The notes beneath the pieces were generated by a model, which ran no database searches, was not told where the DNA came from, and saw nothing but the letters and a program-made list of their open reading frames with translations. A stretch of 33,339 bases of DNA from Chloroflexota bacterium. Lineage in GTDB: Bacteria; Chloroflexota; Dormibacteria; Aeolococcales; Aeolococcaceae. Positions 16,149-28,459 of the stretch are shown here, piece after piece. Numbering within the stretch: position 1 is the first letter of the stretch; each line of letters begins with the position of its first letter. The stretch lies in contig VBGJ01000031.1 of NCBI GenBank assembly GCA_005880445.1, positions 1 to 33,339 on the forward strand, in the 5' to 3' direction. Made by a program: the position numbers and the translations under genes.

Positions 16149-16867
16149 CGTGCAGGACCTCGCACGAGCGTGCGCAGCGCCGTCATCGGGACCGGCGCAA
16201 AGGATGTGTTGCGGTCGTACGTGTCGATGCCCTCGGCGCGCTTGAGGAACGTGACGATCGCATACGTCACGGGCGTCGCCAGGATCTCATACAGCACCTT
16301 GACGACCCAGAGGTCGCGAATGATCACGAGCAGCAACGACCAGGGCTGTGTGCCTGCGAACGCGATGGAGATGAACACCACGCTGTCGACCCCCTGGCCG
16401 GCCAGCGTCGAGCCGATGGTGCGCACCCAGAGGAACCGTCCGTTGGTGGCGACCTTGAGCCGCGCCAGCACGAAGGCGTTGAGGAACTCACCCAGCAGGT
16501 ACGCGATCAGCGAGGCGAGCACGAGTCGCGGGGTCTCGCCGAGTACGCGCGCGTACGCGGCTTGGTCGGTGTAGTGGGTGTTCGCCGGGATGGCGATGGC
16601 AGCGGCGATGAAGAGCACGACGACGATGTTGGCCAGGAACCCCGTCCAGATCACCGCGCGAGCCACCCGGTATCCCCACACCTCTGTGAGCACGTCGCCG
16701 AACAGATACGCGAGCGGGAAGATGACGATCGCGGCAGGCACCGTCAGCGGCCCGACATTCGCCACCTTGACCGCGATGATGTTCGACGTCACCAGGGTGG
16801 CGACGAAGAGCGCCGCAACGGCGAGCAGGAGAGGACTCGGAGCGCGAGTTGGTGTGGCCGGCCGCAT
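16145..16867 (-). CDS. yhhQ: Queuosine-precursor transporter (YhhQ/VUT family)
   Basis: LFVATLVTSNIIAVKVANVGPLTVPAAIVIFPLAYLFGDVLTEVWGYRVARAVIWTGF...LIAYLLGEFLNAFVLARLK...RTIGSTLAGQGVDSVVFI. Overlaps queF by 4 nt; start at ATG 16867. Confidence 0.92.
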   Translation of the reverse strand: MRPATPTRAPSPLLLAVAALFVATLVTSNIIAVKVANVGPLTVPAAIVIFPLAYLFGDVLTEVWGYRVARAVIWTGFLANIVVVLFIAAAIAIPANTHYTDQAAYARVLGETPRLVLASLIAYLLGEFLNAFVLARLKVATNGRFLWVRTIGSTLAGQGVDSVVFISIAFAGTQPWSLLLVIIRDLWVVKVLYEILATPVTYAIVTFLKRAEGIDTYDRNTSFAPVPMTALRTLVRGPAR

Positions 16868-16939
16868 GCCGCCCAAGGGTAGTGGGCGGGTGGGCTTCTC
16901 GCACCCCACCGAAGCTTCGCTTCGCCGGGGACCCCGCTT

Positions 16940-19570
<2,631 letters not shown>

Positions 19571-19613
19571 GAACTGGTGATACCGCCGCCGGTTCGCGGC
19601 TAATCTACGGGCG

Positions 19614-20660
19614 ATGCACGTCCGCCTTTCCCGGTGGCGGCTCGCCGGGATCGGCGCCGCCGTGGTCGTTCTGGCCCTGGCGGCGCTCCTCACCCTGAGG
19701 AGCGGCTCCACGCCCGCGGTGACGGCTGCCGGCGCCTCCTTCGCGTCCGGCCGCACGGTGACCGATCTCGCCCGTGCGCCGTGGTACGGCCTCCGGCTGC
19801 TCATCGATCCGCTCCGCTTCAGCGAGCCCCCCGAGCCGGCGCGCAGCCAGCCGCGCATCGACGCGGAGGCGGGCATCCTGGTCGACCTCGACGCGCGCAC
19901 GGTGCTCTGGCAGCACAACGCGCACGAAGAGCTGGCCCCCGCGAGCACGATCAAGCTGCTCACGGCGATGGTCGTGCTGGAGAACTACCGACCAGACGCT
20001 CTGATCACGGTCACCCAGGATGCGCTGGGTCAGGCCGGCGACGAGACCAAGATGTACCTGAAGGCGGGGGACCGGATGACCGTTGCGGAGCTCCTCACCG
20101 GACTGCTGACGGTCAGCGCCAACGACGCCGCGGACGCGCTGGCGGTCGACACGGTGGGCACCGAGCGCTTCGTGGCTGCGATGAACGGACAGGCCGCCGC
20201 GCTGGGACTGCACCAGACCCACGCCACCTCACCGGTGGGGCTCGACGACCCGCTGATGCACTCGTCGGCGTACGACCTCGCCGTGCTCGCCGGCATCGAC
20301 GTGACGCAGTGGCCTCTGGTGCGGCAGATCGTCGGCACGCGATACGCGGTGATCCCGGGGACCGCGGTCCACGGCACGTTCTACATGACCAACCTCAACC
20401 TGCTGCTCAGCATGTACCCGGCGGCGACAGGCCTCAAGACCGGCTACACGGGCAATGCGGGCAGCTGCCTGGTGGGCATGGCGGCGCGCAACGGACATCA
20501 CCTGATCAGCGTGGTGCTCAACTCTTCTGCGTACATCTACTCGCAGACGCGCAAGCTGCTCGACTGGGGCTTCGTGCAGGACGGATTGCCCACCCAGCTG
20601 CCAACGCCGTCGCCGTCGCCGTCACACGCGCCGCCTGCGTCTGCGTCACCGCATCACTGA
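19614..20660 (+). CDS. Serine-type D-alanyl-D-alanine carboxypeptidase (S11, PBP5/6-like)
   Basis: N-terminal signal/anchor; SxxK in ASTIKLL, SxN in SAND, KTG in LKTGYTG. Pro/Ser-rich tail PTPSPSPSH. Confidence 0.93.
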   Translation: MHVRLSRWRLAGIGAAVVVLALAALLTLRSGSTPAVTAAGASFASGRTVTDLARAPWYGLRLLIDPLRFSEPPEPARSQPRIDAEAGILVDLDARTVLWQHNAHEELAPASTIKLLTAMVVLENYRPDALITVTQDALGQAGDETKMYLKAGDRMTVAELLTGLLTVSANDAADALAVDTVGTERFVAAMNGQAAALGLHQTHATSPVGLDDPLMHSSAYDLAVLAGIDVTQWPLVRQIVGTRYAVIPGTAVHGTFYMTNLNLLLSMYPAATGLKTGYTGNAGSCLVGMAARNGHHLISVVLNSSAYIYSQTRKLLDWGFVQDGLPTQLPTPSPSPSHAPPASASPHH

Positions 20661-21401
20661 ATGCGCCTCACCGTGTTCGGCAGCGGCGACGCGTTCAGCG
20701 GCTGCGGCTGCAACGCAGCCTACGGCATCGACTCGTCGGTGCTCGTCGACTGCGGTGCGCCGGTGCCGGCGATGTCGCGGCGCGCGGCGTTCGACCTGCG
20801 CACGCTGCGCCTGGTGCTGGTCACACACTTCCACGCCGACCACACGTTCATGCTTCCGATCGTGCTCGGCGCGGTCGCGGTCACCGCTGAGCTCGAGCGT
20901 CCCGATCTGACCATCGCGGGACCTTCCGGCATCCGCGAGTACGTGCTCCGGCTCGTCGGCGACGGGTACGGCTCGCACATGCAGGAGTTGATCGCAGAGC
21001 GCGTGTCGCCCAGGTTCGTGACGCTGCAGGACGGGAGCGACGAGCAGCTGCAGGGGTATCGGGTGCGCGCGCACAGCGTCGTGCACAGCCTGGGACCTTC
21101 GCTCGCGTACGCGATCAGCGACACGGGCGGCGCCACCGTCGGGTTCAGCGGTGACTCGACGCTGTGCCCCGGCCTGCACCGCGCGATCAACGGATGCGAC
21201 CTGTTCGTCTGCGAGTGCACCGGGTGGGACGGGCCGGTGCCCGGTGGTCACATGTGGCGTGACGAGGTCGCGTCGCTGGTCGCGACGTACCCGGCGACCA
21301 CCTTCGTCCTCAGCCATCTTGCCGAGCGGCGCACGCTTCCCGGGGCGCTCATCGCGCACGACCTGCTGTCGCTGGACGTCGTCGCCGGCGACCGCGCCTG
21401 A
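20661..21401 (+). CDS. MBL-fold metallo-hydrolase (RNase Z-like)
   Basis: MRLTVFGSGDAFSGCGCNAAYGIDSSVLVDCGA...LVTHFHADHTFMLP...VGFSGDSTLCPGL...FVLSHLAERR: HxHxDH and downstream metal ligands. Confidence 0.9.
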   Translation: MRLTVFGSGDAFSGCGCNAAYGIDSSVLVDCGAPVPAMSRRAAFDLRTLRLVLVTHFHADHTFMLPIVLGAVAVTAELERPDLTIAGPSGIREYVLRLVGDGYGSHMQELIAERVSPRFVTLQDGSDEQLQGYRVRAHSVVHSLGPSLAYAISDTGGATVGFSGDSTLCPGLHRAINGCDLFVCECTGWDGPVPGGHMWRDEVASLVATYPATTFVLSHLAERRTLPGALIAHDLLSLDVVAGDRA

Positions 21402-21405
21402 CGAG

Positions 21406-23694
21406 TCAGACGGGCGAGACGCGGCGGCCGGACGCGAGGATGGATCGCGGCGCCGCGGCGAGGATGCGGCGCCACAGGGTGAGCGCGCGATGCGCTGCCA
21501 CACCGTCCACGCCCTCGGGCGAGAACTCGTAGCGTCCCATCAGCGAGGCGAGCTCGCGCAGCGCGGAAGCCACGCGCGGCACCGCGGCTGCGACTCGATT
21601 CGCATACTCGCGATGCGTCTCACCCGGACGGCGGGGCATGCCCCGCGCGATGCCCAGCGTTTCGAGCCGTCGCCAGGCGCCGCGCGGCGACCGGGGTCCG
21701 AGCAGCCACATACCGTAGCCGAGCACGAGCAGGAGCACCGCTCCGGCTATGGCACCGAGCACCGTGAGCGGGGACGGCCCGGTGGCACCCTTCGGCGTCG
21801 CGCCACCGCCCGCCGGCGGCGCCTCACCGAAGCCGAGCTTGAACGAAGGCCCTGGCGTCGCCGGTGCCGTCGTCGTGGGGGGTGCGACCGCCGCCGCTGC
21901 CGTACCGCGCGCGAACGGGACGTAGTTGCCGGCCGACGACGGTGGGGTCGGCTCGAACGGAATCCATCCGTATCCAGGGAAGTACGCCTCCACCCACGTG
22001 TGCGCGTCGCTGGTGGTCACCACCTGCTGACGCACGCCGTGACGGCCGCCGGTCTGGCTCTGCGTGACGCCCGGACCGTAGCCGCTCACCAGGCGCGTGG
22101 GGATGCCGAGGCTGCGAAGCATCGCTCCCATCGATGAGGCGAAGTACTGGCAGTACCCCGCGTGGCTCACAGTCAGGAAGTAGACGATCGGCCACTCGCC
22201 GTCCGGAACGGTCGGCGGAGCCAGGGTGTATGCGAAGAATCGTGGATTGCGCAGGTGCGACTCGATCGCACTCGCCGCGTCGTACGCATTCGTGGTGCCG
22301 GCGGTCCACTCCTTCGCGAGCCGCGTGATCACATCGGCGCCACCGGTGTCGTCACGCTGGAAGTTCGTGTACTCCAGGAGAAACGGCGGATACTTCGTGC
22401 CCGCCTGCCGCAGCTGACCGGCCGACGCGGTCGGAATCAGCGCGGTGGTGCGCACCTGCGTGCCCGTGCTGATACCGATGTCCATCTGCAGGCTGTCGAC
22501 GGTGAGCAGTGACCCTGGGCGACTCGTATCGATGAGACCGAACGCGATGCCGCTGCGGTCTACGGCGTTCGGCTCACCCGCGAACACCGCGTAGCTGGTC
22601 TGCCCTGTGGCGCCGGGCTGCAAGACGATGTTCGCCTGCACGGCCACCTCGCCGGCGCCGACGCCGCCGTCGGCGAGGCTGCGATCACGCGGCAGGTTGC
22701 CTCCCTTGAAGTGCAGCCCGCCGAACCCGATGTTCTGCAGCGTCCCGCTCCCCTCGTCCGGGAACCAGTTCCCGGCCAGGAACTGGGTGTCGTTGATCAC
22801 GCGCAGGTAGACGGGCGCGTTGGTGTTGACCGTGTACGCGAGAACCTGATGCGGCTGGCTCACCAGCGCACCGCCGGGTACGGTCGCGCCCGCGAACTGA
22901 ATCGCGCCCGCTCCACTGAGGCGGCCCGCGCCCTGCCCGGTCGTTCCGCCGCCGCCACCTGGAAAGAAGCGCGAGGAGATGTCCGCGGTGGAGAACGGCG
23001 GGATCAGCAGCGCGGCCACGGTGAGCAGGACCGCCGCAGCAGCCACGCTCACCGCGAAGCGCGTGCGCATGCCGGGCAGCGGTGGCACGCGCTGCCTTGT
23101 CCATCGCGCCTGCAGCGCGTCGAGGTGCGCGCCCGCGACCACCACGAGCGAGAGGCACACCGCGATCGCCTCGGGGAGCGCGACATTGTTCGGACTCTTC
23201 GTGTTGAGGACATTTATGGCGAGAACTGCGTACAGTGGGAGCACCGCCAGCACCCCACGGAACTCGCGCAGCGCCATCCACGCGAGCCAGTACCCGCAGA
23301 GCCAGAGCACCGCGCACAGACCGACGATGAACGGCCAGTCCGACGAGGCGCCGAGACCGCCCAGCAGCGCCGCGAGATACCGGCCGACCACGTGACCGGC
23401 GGAGCTCACGCCGTCGTACGGCATGGCGCCCAGCGTGGTGGGCACGATCGCCGCCAGGGCGAGAACCGGTGCAAGCACGAGCGTCACGATGCGCGGCACG
23501 CGTGCCTGCGCCAGCAGCGCGCCCTCCACCGCGGCGGCAACCGCCACCACCACCGCGCCGCCCCCGCTGCTGACCCAGCCTCCCGAGAGCACCGCCCACG
23601 CGACCGCGGCCATCAGCGCGGCGCAGATGACGCCACCCGTGAGCGGCCACGGCGCCACCACCCGAAGCGACGGACGCGCCGGGGCGAGCTGCAT
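21406..23694 (-). CDS. Membrane transglutaminase-like protein (DUF3488/TgpA-type)
   Basis: Multi-TM N-terminus then SHAGYCQYFASSMGAMLRSLGIPTRLVSGYGPGV...TSDAHTWVEAYFPGYGWIPFEPTPP: Cys-His-Asp transglutaminase core. Start chosen at ATG 23694. Confidence 0.93.
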   Translation of the reverse strand: MQLAPARPSLRVVAPWPLTGGVICAALMAAVAWAVLSGGWVSSGGGAVVVAVAAAVEGALLAQARVPRIVTLVLAPVLALAAIVPTTLGAMPYDGVSSAGHVVGRYLAALLGGLGASSDWPFIVGLCAVLWLCGYWLAWMALREFRGVLAVLPLYAVLAINVLNTKSPNNVALPEAIAVCLSLVVVAGAHLDALQARWTRQRVPPLPGMRTRFAVSVAAAAVLLTVAALLIPPFSTADISSRFFPGGGGGTTGQGAGRLSGAGAIQFAGATVPGGALVSQPHQVLAYTVNTNAPVYLRVINDTQFLAGNWFPDEGSGTLQNIGFGGLHFKGGNLPRDRSLADGGVGAGEVAVQANIVLQPGATGQTSYAVFAGEPNAVDRSGIAFGLIDTSRPGSLLTVDSLQMDIGISTGTQVRTTALIPTASAGQLRQAGTKYPPFLLEYTNFQRDDTGGADVITRLAKEWTAGTTNAYDAASAIESHLRNPRFFAYTLAPPTVPDGEWPIVYFLTVSHAGYCQYFASSMGAMLRSLGIPTRLVSGYGPGVTQSQTGGRHGVRQQVVTTSDAHTWVEAYFPGYGWIPFEPTPPSSAGNYVPFARGTAAAAVAPPTTTAPATPGPSFKLGFGEAPPAGGGATPKGATGPSPLTVLGAIAGAVLLLVLGYGMWLLGPRSPRGAWRRLETLGIARGMPRRPGETHREYANRVAAAVPRVASALRELASLMGRYEFSPEGVDGVAAHRALTLWRRILAAAPRSILASGRRVSPV

Positions 23695-23708
23695 GCGCGC
23701 GGGTCCGG

Positions 23709-24902
23709 TCAGCCGGCCGCGGACACGGGATGGCCGGCGCTGAGCACGTCGCCGCGGCGAACCAGCCACCAATCGAGCGCCAGCCGCCACGCTGCCGGGA
23801 CACGCAGCGCATGACCTGGTGCCCCGAAGCTCGTCGGTTCCACGAAGATGCAGAGGTGGCGCTGACCGCGGGTGGACGTGTCGACCAGCGCCTCCACCCA
23901 TTCGGAATTGCGGTTCGACGTGATGACGATCAGCGCGCCGCGGCCGCGCCAGCCTTCGCCATGCCTGCGGATGGTGTCGGCAAGAGGGACGGTGCCGTCG
24001 TCACGCGCGAGGGCGAGGTACTCGAGGATGCGCAGGCGTTGCGTCTCGCCGCGACCGGCGCCGAATGCGGTGCCGTCATGGTCGTTGGTGACCAAGCCGA
24101 CCGCCTGCGAGCGCCGCAGCGCGCCGTGGCACACCGATCCGGCGATGGACACCGCGTATTCGAGCGATGACTCGGTGCCGCGCCCTGCGTGCATGCCGCG
24201 CTGCAGATCGAGCATGACGAGCAGGTCCGCGCTCTGTCCCGTGTCGAAGACGCGGCTCATCAGCTGGCCGGTGCGCGCCGTGGAGCGCCAGTGGATGCGT
24301 GACAGACCGTCGGTGGGCGCGTAGTCGCGAATCGTCGAGACGTCGGGCGGCACATCGACGGGGCGGCCACGGCGCACGTCGGCGAGGCTGCTCCCGCTCC
24401 ATTGCGGAATCACGTTGGGAAGCGCGTGGATCGCCGGGTACACGAGCACCTCGGTCTCGCCGGCGACCCGTACGCGCCGGGGGAACAGCCCGAATGGGTC
24501 GCCGAGCCGCGCCTCCAGCGGGCCGAACACGTGCCGGCCGCGCCGCGTGAATGTTCCGCGCGCGGTCCACGAGACGCTGCCTCCCGCCGACAACGAGAAC
24601 GCGCGACCCGGTGCGTAGCCTTCGAGACGGCTGCGGTCGGACACCTCGCAGTACGGCAGACGCAACCCGCTCGTGTTGTGCGCGGTGAACGTCTCCTCGA
24701 ACGGCTCGCCCATCATGTATGAGCCTCCCGGCGACTCGCGCGTGACACGGATCCGGCGCGCCAGCGAGCGCGACCAGAAGAACGCGACCACCAGCAGCAG
24801 CACCAGCACGTATGCGAGCGTGTACGCAAGACGCACACCGGTGATGCCCGCGAAGAACGCGAGCACCGCGACGCACGTGATCAACGGGACTCTGGCGGTC
24901 AT
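23709..24902 (-). CDS. DUF58 domain protein
   Basis: FTRRGRHVFGPLEARLGDPFGLFPRRVRVAGETEVLVYPAI...GLSRIHWRSTARTGQLMSRVFDTGQSADLLVMLD: DUF58 core. Confidence 0.92.
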   Translation of the reverse strand: MTARVPLITCVAVLAFFAGITGVRLAYTLAYVLVLLLVVAFFWSRSLARRIRVTRESPGGSYMMGEPFEETFTAHNTSGLRLPYCEVSDRSRLEGYAPGRAFSLSAGGSVSWTARGTFTRRGRHVFGPLEARLGDPFGLFPRRVRVAGETEVLVYPAIHALPNVIPQWSGSSLADVRRGRPVDVPPDVSTIRDYAPTDGLSRIHWRSTARTGQLMSRVFDTGQSADLLVMLDLQRGMHAGRGTESSLEYAVSIAGSVCHGALRRSQAVGLVTNDHDGTAFGAGRGETQRLRILEYLALARDDGTVPLADTIRRHGEGWRGRGALIVITSNRNSEWVEALVDTSTRGQRHLCIFVEPTSFGAPGHALRVPAAWRLALDWWLVRRGDVLSAGHPVSAAG

Positions 24903-24912
24903 CCGGCTTGCC

Positions 24913-25869
24913 TCACGCCAGCTGGCGGCCCGCCATCGGCACTGCCTCGGTCGCCATCACCTCTTCGACGATGGCGGCCGGCGTCAAACCGCGAAGCTCC
25001 GCGTTCGGACGCACCACGACGCGGTGCGCGAGCACGTGTGGCGCGACACTCTTGATGTCGTCGGGCAGCACGAAGTCCCGTCCGCTGACCGCGGCCCGAG
25101 CCTGCCCAGCGTGCAGCAGACCGAGCGCACCACGCGGCGATGCACCGAGCGCGACGTCGGGATGCTCGCGCGTGCGCTGCACCAGGCGGACGCAGTATTC
25201 CTTGAGCGACGTGTCGCAGTACACCGCGCGGCACGCGTCCTGCGCCTCCCTGATGTCCGCGCCCGACGCCACCGCCTGCAGGTCCGGCAGCGGGCTCTCC
25301 GCCTGAAACCTGTCGAGCATCGCCACTTCCTGGTCGCCGGGCAGGTATCCCAAGCGCACCTTGAGCAGGAAGCGGTCGACCTGCGCCTCGGGCAACGGGA
25401 ACGTGCCTCCGAGCTCGATGGGATTCTGGGTGGCGAGCACGATGAACGGCTCCGGCAGGGGATGCGTGGTGCCGTCGACCGTCACCTGCCCCTCCTCCAT
25501 CGCTTCCAGCAGCGCCGACTGCGTCTTGGGTGTCGCGCGATTGATCTCATCGGCGAGCATCACCTGCGCGAAGATGGGGCCGCGGCGAAACTCGAACGTG
25601 CGCTCCTGCGGGTTGTAGACGCTGACGCCGGTCACGTCGCCGGGAAGCAGATCCGGGGTGAACTGCACGCGCTCGAAGGAGCACCCCGACGCGCGCGCCA
25701 TCGCCTTCGCCAGCATGGTCTTGCCGGTGCCGGGCACGTCCTCGATCAGGATGTGCCCGCGGCAGAAGAGCGCGATGATGCACAGCTCGACCTCCGCCTC
25801 CTTGCCGACGATGACCGTGCCGACGCTGGTGAGAAGACGCCGGGCCATCCCCTGGACGTCGAGGCTCAT
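24913..25869 (-). CDS. moxR: MoxR-family AAA ATPase
   Basis: LFCRGHILIEDVPGTGKTMLAKAMARASGCSFERVQFTPDLLPGDVTGVSVYN...RGPIFAQVMLADEINRATPKTQSALLEAMEEGQVTVDG. Start at ATG 25869. Confidence 0.95.
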   Translation of the reverse strand: MSLDVQGMARRLLTSVGTVIVGKEAEVELCIIALFCRGHILIEDVPGTGKTMLAKAMARASGCSFERVQFTPDLLPGDVTGVSVYNPQERTFEFRRGPIFAQVMLADEINRATPKTQSALLEAMEEGQVTVDGTTHPLPEPFIVLATQNPIELGGTFPLPEAQVDRFLLKVRLGYLPGDQEVAMLDRFQAESPLPDLQAVASGADIREAQDACRAVYCDTSLKEYCVRLVQRTREHPDVALGASPRGALGLLHAGQARAAVSGRDFVLPDDIKSVAPHVLAHRVVVRPNAELRGLTPAAIVEEVMATEAVPMAGRQLA

Positions 25870-26064
25870 GGCGGGCTCCTGCGATCTCCGGCCGAAATGG
25901 CCGGGCTTGGCTCGGTTCCGAGTATAGGCGCCCGCCAGCGCGACCCCGGCATCTCCGGACGCCGGGCCGAACGACACAAGCGCACCAAAGGTGGTGTATA
26001 ACGAGACCGGCGCTTGCAGGCGCTTAGTAGCACACTGCTATACGCTGGTCGGAGGAGGAAGCGG

Positions 26065-26322
26065 GTGGCCGAGGCCGATGAGGAAATCCTCACAACCGGC
26101 GAAGCCGCGGCTCTATGCGGGGTGTCCCGTTCGACATTGCGGCGCGCCGTGGCTCAGGGACATCTTCGCGCGTGGCACACGCCGGGAAAGCATTTGCGCT
26201 TCACGCGGTCAGCTTGCGTGGACTTCGCGCGATCGCTGGGCAGAGTCGACCTGATCGGTCAGCCGTACGCGCGCGAGGGCATGTCACCCGCGCAGTCAGC
26301 GGAGTCGGCGCTGCCCCGCTGA
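26065..26322 (+). CDS. Small MerR/BldC/excisionase-like helix-turn-helix DNA-binding protein
   Basis: VAEADEEILTTGEAAALCGVSRSTLRRAVAQGHLRAWHTPGKHLRFTRSACVDFARSLG: wHTH with GKHLRF wing. GGAGGAGG SD at 26051 before GTG 26065. Confidence 0.82.
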   Translation: MAEADEEILTTGEAAALCGVSRSTLRRAVAQGHLRAWHTPGKHLRFTRSACVDFARSLGRVDLIGQPYAREGMSPAQSAESALPR

Positions 26323-26328
26323 CGCCGG

Positions 26329-26790
26329 TCAGCGCTTCCCGGACAGGAGCCCGCCGACCGAGCCTCCGAACAGGGCGAGCAGATCGCCGGTGAGCAGGTT
26401 TCCCATGTTCATGGGGCCCAGGTCGACCAGCCGGTGCCCGCCCGCGTTGATCGAGGTGGACACCACCTGAGCCTCCTGCAGGAACTGGTACAGCGCACCC
26501 CACACGATGAAGCCGACGGCGACGACGCACCCCTGGTAGAGGCCGAAGCGCCCCGCCTTGCGCGCGGCCAGCCACCCGCCCGCGATCACCGAGAGCAGCG
26601 TGGCCACCCCGACGATGCCGCCGTCGGCCGATTGCGCCCCGCTCGAGCCGAAGGCAACGTTGGCGATGAAGTTGCCGAGGTTGCTCAGCAGCAGCAGGAT
26701 CGCCTCACCGGCAAGCAGCCCGACGGCGCACCAACCCCAGGCAATGGTCCTGCCCGTTTGCTCCGGCGCGGCAGGCTGGGGCGTGGCCAT
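26329..26790 (-). CDS. Small integral membrane protein of unknown function
   Basis: 153 aa, several hydrophobic segments (GWCAVGLLAGEAILLLLSNLGNF; GIVGVATLLSVIAGGWLAA). TATACT 7 nt upstream of ATG. Confidence 0.65.
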   Translation of the reverse strand: MATPQPAAPEQTGRTIAWGWCAVGLLAGEAILLLLSNLGNFIANVAFGSSGAQSADGGIVGVATLLSVIAGGWLAARKAGRFGLYQGCVVAVGFIVWGALYQFLQEAQVVSTSINAGGHRLVDLGPMNMGNLLTGDLLALFGGSVGGLLSGKR

Positions 26791-26867
26791 CGCGGCGAGT
26801 ATACGAAGCTGTCGCCAGCCGGCCGCGGGGCCGATCGCGCGCGAACGGGACGGATAGCCTGCGTACG

Positions 26868-28454
26868 ATGACCACGGTGACGGCGCCCGAGGCGCCGCAT
26901 CGCGCGGCGGTCGCCGCTCCCACCCCCGGTCGCATCGCCTCGTTTCTCGCCGATCCGCGGCGCGCGCTGTGCGCTGCCGTGCTCGCGCTCACCGCCGTCG
27001 TCGGTCTCGACGCGCTCGGCGACCCCGATGTGTGGTGGCATCTGCGTTTCGGTCGGTGGATCCTCGACCACGGCCGCATCCCCACCACCGAGCTCTTCTC
27101 GTACACGGCGGCGGGCCACCCACTGGTGCCACAAGAGTGGCTCGCCGGAGTCATCTTCGCCGTGCTCAACGGCGCGGGCGGGCTGGCGCTGGTCGCCGTC
27201 GTCATGGGTGCGATCACGTGGAGTGGTTTCGTTGCCACCGCACTGCGGGGACGCATGCGCGGTGCCGGACCCGTCGCCATCGCGCTGGGCCTCGTGCTCG
27301 GCGCCAAGGCTGCGCAACCGGTGCTCGGCACACGACCGCAGATGTTCACGTTCGCCCTCCTCTGCTGGACGCTGTGGGTCGTCGACTCGTATCTGCGCCG
27401 GGGTGGACGTCGCGTGTGGATCCTGCCGCCCGTTTTTCTCCTCTGGGCGAATCTGCACGCGGGATTCATCGCCGGCATCGGTGTGCTCGGGCTCATCGTG
27501 ATCGCCGAGGCGGTGAAACGACGTTTCCGCGCCGGCGAGCTGGTGCAGGCCGAGCGCCTGCGGACCCTCGCGGTCGTCACGGGGGTCAGCGCCGCCGTCG
27601 CGTGCATCAATCCGAGCGGTCCCGGCTTGTACTGGTACGCGCTGACGAGCGCGCCGATGGAGCGAGCGAAAGGCATCATCGAGTGGCAGTCGCCCAACTT
27701 CCACGATCCGGGAATGTGGGCGCTGCTGGCGCTCCTCGCCAGCTTCGTTGCGCTGCGCGCCCTCGGCGCACGGCTCGACTGGCGCGACGCGACACTCGCC
27801 GCCGTCGGTGCGGCACTTGCGCTCTATTCGGTGCGCAACACGTCACTCTGCGTCGCGCTCGTCACGCCCGCGTGGATCGCGATGGCGGGACAGGTCGGCC
27901 CCACATTGGGAGCGCGATTCGGCGTGCGCGCAGCACGCGTGCGCGTGACGAGGGCGGCGGTTGCCACGGGCGCCGCCATCGTGTGTGCCGGCGTGGTGGC
28001 GGTGGGCTATACCACGACGCGCGTCGCCGCCGATGCGTCACCCTCCGGCGTGGCGGCGGCATACCCCGCGTGCGCGGTCGATGTGCTGTCGCGCGCGCCT
28101 GGTGCGCAGCGTGTCTTCGCCGCATACGCGACCGGAGGCTTCGTCATCGACCGCCTCTGGCCACGCGCCACCGTCTACGAGTACGGTGAGTCGTACGCGC
28201 TCGGCGCCACGACGTTCGCCGGCTATTACCGCATCGCCTCGGGTACGCGCGCAGCACCCACGGCGTTGCAGCTGCTCGAGGCGAGCCACACCAGCGCCGT
28301 CATGTATCCCGCCGGTGCACTGACCACCGAGCTCGACCACACGCCCGGATGGACGCGCGTGGTCGACGACCACGGCACGCTGCTCTACGTTCGTGGCAAG
28401 GCGTCGTGGGCGTCCGGCTCCGCCTGCGCGGCGAGCCACGCAGCATCGCGCTAG
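26868..28454 (+). CDS. Polytopic membrane protein, GT-C-like, unknown function
   Basis: 528 aa, many TM segments; DPDVWWHLRFGRWILDHGRIPTTELFSYTAAG resembles the recurrent DPDxWWHLxxGRWIxxHGxIPxTDxFSYT family. Confidence 0.75.
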   Translation: MTTVTAPEAPHRAAVAAPTPGRIASFLADPRRALCAAVLALTAVVGLDALGDPDVWWHLRFGRWILDHGRIPTTELFSYTAAGHPLVPQEWLAGVIFAVLNGAGGLALVAVVMGAITWSGFVATALRGRMRGAGPVAIALGLVLGAKAAQPVLGTRPQMFTFALLCWTLWVVDSYLRRGGRRVWILPPVFLLWANLHAGFIAGIGVLGLIVIAEAVKRRFRAGELVQAERLRTLAVVTGVSAAVACINPSGPGLYWYALTSAPMERAKGIIEWQSPNFHDPGMWALLALLASFVALRALGARLDWRDATLAAVGAALALYSVRNTSLCVALVTPAWIAMAGQVGPTLGARFGVRAARVRVTRAAVATGAAIVCAGVVAVGYTTTRVAADASPSGVAAAYPACAVDVLSRAPGAQRVFAAYATGGFVIDRLWPRATVYEYGESYALGATTFAGYYRIASGTRAAPTALQLLEASHTSAVMYPAGALTTELDHTPGWTRVVDDHGTLLYVRGKASWASGSACAASHAASR

Positions 28455-28459
28455 CGCGC

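Noticed and set aside
14988-16574. 528-aa + ORF across queF and yhhQ
   Set aside because: Ser/Arg-rich shadow; minus strand encodes recognised QueF and YhhQ.
20611-20660. Tandem repeat gccgtcgccgtcgccgtc
   Set aside because: Short codon-level repeat in the Pro/Ser-rich tail of the D,D-carboxypeptidase; no sign of a separate element.
22711-23814. 367-aa + ORF antisense to the transglutaminase gene
   Set aside because: Charged, repetitive shadow translation; the minus-strand product has recognised domains.
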